Source: Tridacna crocea (Eukaryota > Mollusca > Bivalvia > Cardiida > Cardiidae). From it: 64,000 bases of DNA. Numbering within the stretch: the first letter of the stretch is position 1; each line of letters begins with the position of its first letter. Positions 52,001 through 61,000 of the stretch are shown here, one piece after another. The notes below the pieces were generated by a model. The model saw nothing but the letters and a program-made list of their open reading frames with translations. It made no database searches and was not told the origin of the DNA. The stretch lies in assembly GCA_943736015.1 (NCBI GenBank), contig OX031065.1, positions 39,632,427-39,696,426 of the forward strand. Direction: 5' to 3'. Position numbers and translations under genes: made by a program.

Positions 52001-55000
52001 ACATGGCTCTGGTGAATGGGGGCTACTTGCACTGTACGGAAATTAAGAAACAGGTGACCTTTTGAAAATTCCTTGGCAAAATAATGATTTTGTTTCCAGT
52101 TTTTCAATACCTCAACACTTAAAAAAAAAATAATGGCTATGGTCCTCTCGAAAATTCAGGTGAGCGATCCAGGGCCATCTTGGCCCTCTTGTTTATCTAT
52201 GTACTGCTATCTTTTCAGAAGTTTCTTCCTTCATTGGTCTTAAATTGTTAACTCATTACCAAATGACAAAATTTTAGGTTTGTCCAAATTGATAGCATTT
52301 GCAGGCGACAAAATGAAAGTGACTGAAAATTTGAAATTTGTTTTGTGAAGGGTAGAAAACAATGTGGGAAAAGGAGAAATTGCTGGTTACCGGCATTTTC
52401 TCCTTTTCCCACAATGTTTTTTAAAGGCCTCTATGTCAGGGTCACCAAAAGTAGGGATTGTGTGGTAGTGGGTTAAATCATGGGATTGTGTGGTAAAGAT
52501 CGAATTTTATGCTTGCTGTATGGTTATCTTTAGACTGCTTTGTGTCATATGACAGCTTACCTCTTTACCATAGGACAAAATTTTAGACGCGTCGAAATTG
52601 AAAGCAGTTGCAGACAACAAAATGAATGTGTCTCAAAAATTGAAACTTGACTCTGGTAAAACACTGTAGTATTTTCAGAAGGCTTTTTCCTAAAGGGTCA
52701 TCAAAACCAGTGATTGTTGGACAAAGGGTTAAGTTAACCCTTTACCATACAATGACGACTTTTAACACCCCTGAGGAGGAAGTCTTTTGAATACATTGTG
52801 GGAAAAGGAGAAAATGCTGGTAACCAGCATTTTCTCCTTTACCCACAAAGTTTTCTACCCTATCAAACAAAATTGCACCATTTGACGCAGCCACTTTGAA
52901 AATGTCATCTGCAAAATGATTTTATAAATTTGGATAGGTCTAAGATTTTGCTGTGTGGTAATAATTCAAATAGTGGTATGTTTTGTCCCTCGATAATCAA
53001 ACGATGAGAATCCTGGCATAAGAATCATGAATCTCATGACCATTGATGAAGTACACCTCTATATTCTCCAAGATCAGGGAGTTTTTATTGTGATGTGCTT
53101 TCAATACAGGGATCAAACTCACAAAATGTTAAAATCTTTCAGCTGCTATTGACTTTTTTGTCCCAGGAGTCTTGAGTTTGAGTCTTGATTCGACAGAACT
53201 TTAGATTCTCAGACCTTTGATGAAAATCATGCATAATACTAATGATTAACTCTTTACCACACAATCCCGACTTTCAGCGACTCTGAGAAAGAAAGCGTTT
53301 GAAAACATTGTGGGAAATGGAGAAAATGCTGGTGACCAGCATTTTCTCCTTTTCCCACAATGTTTTCTACCCGTTCCAAATCAAATTTCAATATTTGATT
53401 CACATTTATTTTATTGTCTGCAAATGCTTTCAAATAGGGCTTGTCCAAAATTTTACCGTTTGTTTAAGAGTTAAGCTTTGGAACCTTGTTTATAAGTAAA
53501 ATCTCTTGAATGATTGTTGTTTACTAAGGTTAAAGTGTAGACTAAGATCCGCTTGCACACTTTTGCATATAACTGGAGAAGTTGTTTTTTTTTCTTTTGT
53601 GTAGAGATGGAGAGAATTTTTCTTCCATTTTGTTCCTATTTGGTGATTTTTGGTCAATGAAAAGGAGAGCAAAGACCCTGCAGCTTTTTCTAACTACTAA
53701 AGAACCCTTCACCACACACAATCCCATATTTTCACACCTCTGCATGAGAAGTCTTTTGAAAATATTTTGGAAAATAGAGAAAATGTTGGTAAACAGCATA
53801 TTCCTCTTTTCCCACAATGTTTTTGTAACCTATCATAAAAAAAAAAAGTTATGAAATTTTTATCCACTTTTAGTTTGTCATCTACAAAATTTTTAATGCT
53901 TTCAATTTGGGCAAGTCTACATTTTTTGTAATGTAGTAAAGGGTTAATTTTTCACCAAATGATTCCAATTGTTTATATCTATGAGAAAGATGGCTTTAAC
54001 CTTTAACCCTTTGCCACATAGTGACGACTTTTAACACACCTGAGAATTAAGCCTTTTGAAAACATTGTTAGAAAAGAAGAAATGCTGGTAACCAGCATTT
54101 TTAGCTCTCCTGAGCACAACATGCTCAAGGGGAGCTTTTAGGATCACCTGGTGTCCGTCGTGCATCGTCCGTCGTGCGTCGTCATTAAACATCAACTCCT
54201 CCTAAACCGCTGGGCGGATTTGGACCAAACTTGGCAGGAATGTTCCTTGGGAGGTCCTCTTTAAAAACTGTTCACAGAATTTGATTCCATCAAAAACTTT
54301 GGTTGCCATGGCAACCAAATGGAATTTTTTAGCAAATTCTTTAAAAATCTTCTCTGAAACTGCAGGTCCGATTTTGAAATAATTTCACAGAGATGCTCCT
54401 TGGGTGACCATTTTTAAAAATTGTTCGTGAAATTTTGATTCGTCAAAAAATGTGGCTCTGGTGAATGGGGGCTACTTGCACTATACAGAAATGAAGGAAT
54501 TCTTTAAAAATCTTCTCCTCTGAAACCTCAGGTCGGATTTTGAACTAATTTCACAGATATGTTCCTTGGGTGACCCTTTTCAAAAAGTGTTCGTGAAATT
54601 TTGATCTGTCAAAAAATGTGGCTCTGGTGAATGGGGGCTACTTGCACTATACAGAAATGAAGGAATTCTTAAAAAATCTTCTTCTCTGAAACCGCTGGTC
54701 AGATTTTGAAATAATTTCACAGAGTTGCTCCTTTGGTGACCCTTTTCAAAAACTGTTCGCGAAATTTTGATTGGTCCAGAAACATGGCTCTGGTGTATGG
54801 GGGCTTCTTGCACTATACAGAAATGAAGAAATTCTTAAAAATTCTTCTTCTCTGAAACAGCTGGTTAGATTTTGAAATAATTTCACAGACTTGTTCCTTT
54901 GGTGACCCTTTTCAAAAAGTGTTCGCAAAATTTTGATCTGTCAAGAAACATGGTTCTGGTGAATGGGGGCTACTTGCAAAATACAGAAAAGAAGGAATTC

Positions 55001-58000
55001 TTTAAAATTCTTCTCTAAAATGGCTGGACAGATTTTGAAATAATTTCACAGAGATGTTCCTTGGGTAATCTTTTTCTAAAAGTTTTCGCGAAATTTTGAT
55101 TGGCCAAGAAACATGGCTCTGGTGAATGGGGGCTACTTGCACTATATGGAAATGAAGAAATTCTTGAAAATTCTTCTTCTCTGAAAACGCTAGTCAGGTT
55201 TTGAAATAATTTCACAGAGATGTTCCTTGGGTGACCCTTTTCAAAAATTTTGTGTTTGACCATTTTGACCTGTGAAGAAATATGGCTCTGGTGAATGGGG
55301 GCTACTTGCACTATATGAAAATGAAGAAATTCTTAAAAATTCTTCTTCTCTTGAACGGCAGGTCAGATTTTGAAATAGTTTCACAGAGATGTTCCTTGGG
55401 TGACCCTTTTCAAAATTTGTTCATGAAATTTTGATTCGTCAAGAAACATGGCTCTGGTGAATGGGGGCTACTTGCACTAATGGGAAATGAAGAAATTCTT
55501 AAAAATTCTTCTTCTCTCGAACGGCTGGTCAGATTTTGAAATAATTACTCAGAGATGTTCCTTGGGTGACCCTTTTCAAAAGTTGTTCGTGAAATGTAGA
55601 TTAGTCAAGAAATGTGGCTCTGGTAAATGGAGGCTTACTGCACTATATGGAAATGAAGAAATTCTTGAAAATTCTTCTCTTCTGCAACAGCTGGTCAGAT
55701 TTTTAAATAATTTCACAGAGATGTTCCTTGGGTGACCCTTTTCAACAGTTATTCGCAAAATGTTGATCTGTCAAGAAACATGGCTCTGGTGAATGGGGGC
55801 AAATTGCACTTTATGGAAATTAAGAAATTCTTGAAAACCCTTCTTCTCAGAAATGGCTGGTCAGATTTGAAAATAATGTTACAGAAATGTCCCTTGAATG
55901 ACCCTTTTCAAAACTTATTTGCGAAATTTTGATAGGTCAAGAAACATAGCTCTGGTGAATGGGGGCTACTTGCACTGTACGGAAATTAAGAAACTCCTAA
56001 AAATTCTTCCTTTCTGAAACTGATGGTCAGATTTTGAAAGGACTTTTACAGGTGACCTTTTGAAAATTGCTTGGCAAAATAATGATTTTTATTTCCAGTG
56101 TTTCAATACCTTAAAAAAAATGGCTATGGTCCTCTCAAAAATTCAGGTGAGCGATCCAGGGCCATCTTGGCCCTCTTGATTCCTGTTCCCATAATGTTTT
56201 TTACTCTATAAAAGAAAAGTTGCACCTTTTTAGCCACACTGTAATTGTCGTCTACAGTTCTTTCATTATAGATAAGGCAGAAATTTCATCGTTTGGTAAA
56301 GGGTTAACCCATTACCACACAATCCAGACTTTTGACAACCCTGGGAAAGAAGCCTTTTGAAAATATTGAGGGAAAAGGAGAAAATGCTAGTAACAAGCAT
56401 TTTCTCTTTTTCCTAAAATGTTTTCTACCCTTGTAAAATCAAAATTCAACTTTGATTCACATTTACATAATATTTTGTCATCTGCAAATGCTTCAATTTG
56501 GACTAGTCCCACATTTTGTTCTTTGGTAAAGAGTTAAACTGCTAAATGAATGTAACAAAAATTTCCTCTTAATAGTGAAAATCCCAAATATTTCAGATTC
56601 AGTTTTGATTTCACTGGACAGAAAGAAAGGGGGTTTGCTATACTTCCAATGACATATTCCGGTGTTTGAAACTAATTATTTCAAAATGATCTAAGATGTT
56701 ACCTGCAAATATGCAAATACTTTGAATCTATCCCAAAAAAGCATTTTGTTGACATGTGCTTCCAAATTAAATGTATCTGCAGACAACAAATTTTGGCACC
56801 GGTAAGCTGCACTTCTCTGACAAGCTAGAAAGCAATGTGGAAAAGAGAGAAAATACTGGTTACAAGGATTGCCTATTTTTCCCAAAATATTTACACAATA
56901 TTCTATAGCTACCATCCATAATATTATTAAAACTTTGGAGTATTTCGCGAAGGATTTATATGGACATGTATAGAATCTGTTTGCCTAGGAAAGAGTTTGA
57001 ATTATTTTTTCGTTTTTTACCCTTTCAGCTAATACAGCTTGTCAAAAACGAGACGGGCGGGGATCCTGCAGTGTTTTCTGCCTCCCAACAGAATCAGGCC
57101 ATGTCTGTGCTTGTGAAGAAGGGGAAACAGTGTTGGCAGATGGCAGGACATGTCCCGGAGGTAAGTCCAGATAGTTAGAGGGACTGAACTTTTTAATCGT
57201 TTACCGAACAATCCCTGGTTTTCACGACCCTGAAGGTGAAGCCTTTTGAAAACATTGTGGGAAAATGAGAAAATGCCAATAACCACAATGTTTTCTACCC
57301 TTCTTAAAACAAATTTCAGTTTTTCAGTCACATTTTTGTCATCTGCAAATGCTTTCAATCTGGACTAGTCCAAAATTTTGTCTTTGGTAAAGAGTTAGTT
57401 AACATTCTGTTGGACAATCTAGATTTTAGCGACCTTGAGGACAATGGCTATTGAAAACATTGTGGCAAGATGAGAAAATGCTGGTAACCAGTATTTTCTC
57501 CTTTTCCTGCAATGTTGTTTTGACCTTTTCTCAGAAAAATTACATTGCTGTAGTGGAGATTAAAACATGTATGTAGTCTGCAAATGATCTCAATATGGAC
57601 TAGTATAAAATTTGCTGTTTGATAAAGAGTTTATTCATTACTGTACAAACAAGATTGTCAGTGCATCTAGTCAATCTAGGTTTAATGTTACTGCTGCTAA
57701 ACAAACCAAAGACTGCTTTACCTGATAAACAATATTTACTGTAGTGAATTCTCTTGGAATAACTTCTTATCACTTCTTGGAGGTGTTTAACCAAACTTGA
57801 ATTTGAACTCATAGTCTGTAGATTGCCAAGTTTGTGTGTTACTGGACTACATGGGCTCAGCATTAGAATTTCACTATTGCAAAATTGTTGGCCCATAGTC
57901 ACCAAGTGTTTAAATAGCATTAATATTTTTTATTCTCAAGAATGGTCTACCTTTCAAAGTGACACATTTTCTGAAAGGCTAAGGGATTTGGCCTATCAGG

Positions 58001-61000
58001 AATCATGATACTTTATAATTTCAGATTAGGAACAAAAATGTAATTACCAATTACCACACAAACCCTACTTTGGACGACCCTGAGAAAGAAGCCTATAGAA
58101 AATATTGTGGGAAAAGGAGAAAATGCTGGTTCCTTTTCCCACAATGTTTTCTTTCTACTCTTCACAAAACAATTCCAAATTTTCATTCACTTTTATTTTA
58201 TCGTCTGCAAATGCTTTCCATAGGGACAAGCCTAAAATTTGCTTGTTTGGTAATGAGTTAACAACGATTGGTTAATAGGAGCCCTGATTTGTCCATATGT
58301 TTTTAGCTCACCTGAGCACAACATGCTCAAGTGGAGCTTTTAGGATCACCTGGTGTCCGTCATCCATCGTCTGTCTTGAATTCTTGAAAATTCTTCTTCT
58401 GTGAAACTGCTGGTCAGATTTTAAAATAATTTCACAGCAATGTTCCTTGAATGACCCTTTTCAAAAAGTTTTCGCTAAATTTTGATCCATCAAGAAACAT
58501 GGCTCTGGTGAGTGGGGGCTATTTGCACTATATGGAAATGAAGAAATTCCTAAAAATTCTTCTTTTCTGAAACTGATGGTCAGATTTTGAAATGACTTTT
58601 ACAGTTGACCTTTTGAAAATTGCTTTGCAAAATAATGATTTTGTTTCCAATGTTTCAATTCCTAAAAAGGCTATGGTTCTCTTAAAAATTCAGGTGAGTG
58701 ATCCAGGGCCATCTTGGCCCTCTTGTTTATGTTTTCTAGAATTTTGGTTTCCCAGAATTTGGATTTTCCTATATCCAAAATATACTTCTGTCAAGGAATT
58801 TTGTTGTTTTTCCTCCCTATTCCAGTATTCCTTTGTGACCAGAAGTTTAATCAAACAAGCACAACCAGTGCTGGTGAAATAGTTACAGTGATAATCAATG
58901 ACACTTGCTTGAGATATGTAGATGAAGTATGTAGTTTCCAGTGTCCACAAACATACAAGATGAAAGAGGGTCAAGGGACATTACTGTGTAATAGCACTGG
59001 TTGGGACAGACAGACAGATGAACTTTGTGAAGGTATTGCAGATATTTGATTTTTTTTTTCAGTAAAAGATTGAAATTTATTTCATCAAGTGAATGTCATC
59101 GGTAATATTTTCACATGTGGCTGTGCCACTTGTGAAAATATTACCGAAGGTGTTCAGGAGATAAAATAAATTTCAATCTTAACCAAAAAAAAAAATATAT
59201 TGTATTCATTTTATCCTTTTAACCCTTTCTTGGAGGAATTTTATCAAAGTCCAGCACAGTTCTTTTCGGTTATTCCCTGTTGCATACCCTCTCCGCATAG
59301 CAATGCATTACAATCATTACATCAAGTGCAAGACATGTAAGCCATATTTCCATCTGGCTGTGAGTCACAGGCATTTTACACAGGTAACTAGAATATAATC
59401 AAAGTGCCGTAAGCACTGTAATCGGTCTTCACTGAATGATTATTGGTTGGTTGGTTGGTTGGTTGTATGGGAGTTTAACGCCACTTTAACAGCTAAGGTC
59501 ATAATTATCATGGCGATTGATGACGCACATGTTTCCTGACTTTCTCACTCCAGTACTAACACAACTTTTCTTTTCAAAGCCACTGACTACTTTTCTCACA
59601 TGTTTCTGCAGAGGTGAGAGGCGAAAATATGCTGAAAAGAAAAATCACCGCAACCAAGGATAGAACTCACAACCACCGGGTCATGAGTCGGACACTCTCA
59701 CCACTGAGCCACCCAGGCAGAGCCACTGAATGATTAAGCAATGTGAATATTTTCAAGGGTATAATTGTTGTCACAGCAACCAGAGTTTTTAATGAAAATT
59801 ACTTAATTTAGTTTAAAATTTGACTCGAGAAAAGCATTTCACCAATTACTAGTGGACATATATAACACTTGCCGTGAGTACTACTTCTTGGAGGCGAGTT
59901 AGAATTTGTTCAAAATTTTCTAGTCATTTTTGCAAATAGATCTTCTGCTGACATAGGCAGTGCCAATAAATGTCTGAGACAGTCAAATAGTGAGCTTAAA
60001 ATAGTAAGCTTAAAATGATCTTTGAAGCTTTCTGTCCTATTTTTAACCTGAAATGAGCATCACATTGTATGAATGAAAAAAATTCCCAAAACTTTTTACT
60101 TCCCTGTACCTCCTCTTAATTTGACCATTGGAAACCGTAAAAAAACATGAAATGTCATTTTGAGAGTTCTAAACCAAAAATGGCTTCTTGGCAAAATGAT
60201 CTGTGAAACTGAAAATATTAAACTTCTATTTTTCAGGGTTGTATTTTGTTAAATCTATTGAATGCACATATAGGTTTTGAATAGCTGAGCATTTGATTCT
60301 GAATGGGAAGAAATATTTTTACCCCGTCGAAAATATATAAGAACCCATGCTAAATCTAAATAATCAAATGACCGGTTATGACTTTTTACTAGTTTAAAAA
60401 GTAAGCAAGGAGTACTAACCCTAACAAACCATTAAAATAGAACAGATAGATATCAAATAGAGTACTCATACACAAAATTCTCAAAAATCAGCTCTATACA
60501 CATGAAGTTAAATAATTGATAAGTTTCCTTAGATGACTAGCTCTAAATGGCAGTCCCCCATTTCCCCATTTCCAGACAGACAGATTCTCTTTTCAACAAA
60601 TCTACAAACTTATGCTTTTGTGAGTTTGAACACATTGCCAATAGATGCACAACTTATATCTGTGCAACGAAGATGCTTCTTTGATCACACACATCAAACC
60701 TTGCCTCTACTTAACTTTAAAAATAACTTTAAAAATAAATTATAACTTAACTTTAAAAATAGTAGAGGGGAGGATACAGCATAAATGAAAATGATCCATG
60801 GAAATGAGAAGCTAGCCCAAAGTGTACAAGTTCTGTCACTTAAAAATTAAAAGGAATCCAGATAAAGTACTTGCATACAAGCTTACTTTTCAGTTGTTGT
60901 TGCTTCTTATTTAGGCTTTATCTCGTTCTCTCTGAGACTCTCTCTCTGCAACCTTCTTCAAAATGACGACTGTAGTGGACTTCAAAGCGTCAGTAATCGA

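Larger units (their letters stand above)
48300..52250 (-). repeat. TTAA-MITE split by an array of three family 1 elements
   Basis: Left half 48300-48410 (AAATTTAGACTTGCCTATAT to AGGCTACCGGCTT). The probable right half, 52195-52250 (TTTTCAGAAGTTTCTTCC), is diverged, so the join is less certain than in the other nests. Confidence 0.5.

Noticed and set aside
59654..59720. A tRNA-Met gene (CAT in the anticodon position)
   Set aside because: The acceptor stem does not pair and the sequence is the head of a SINE with a target duplication.
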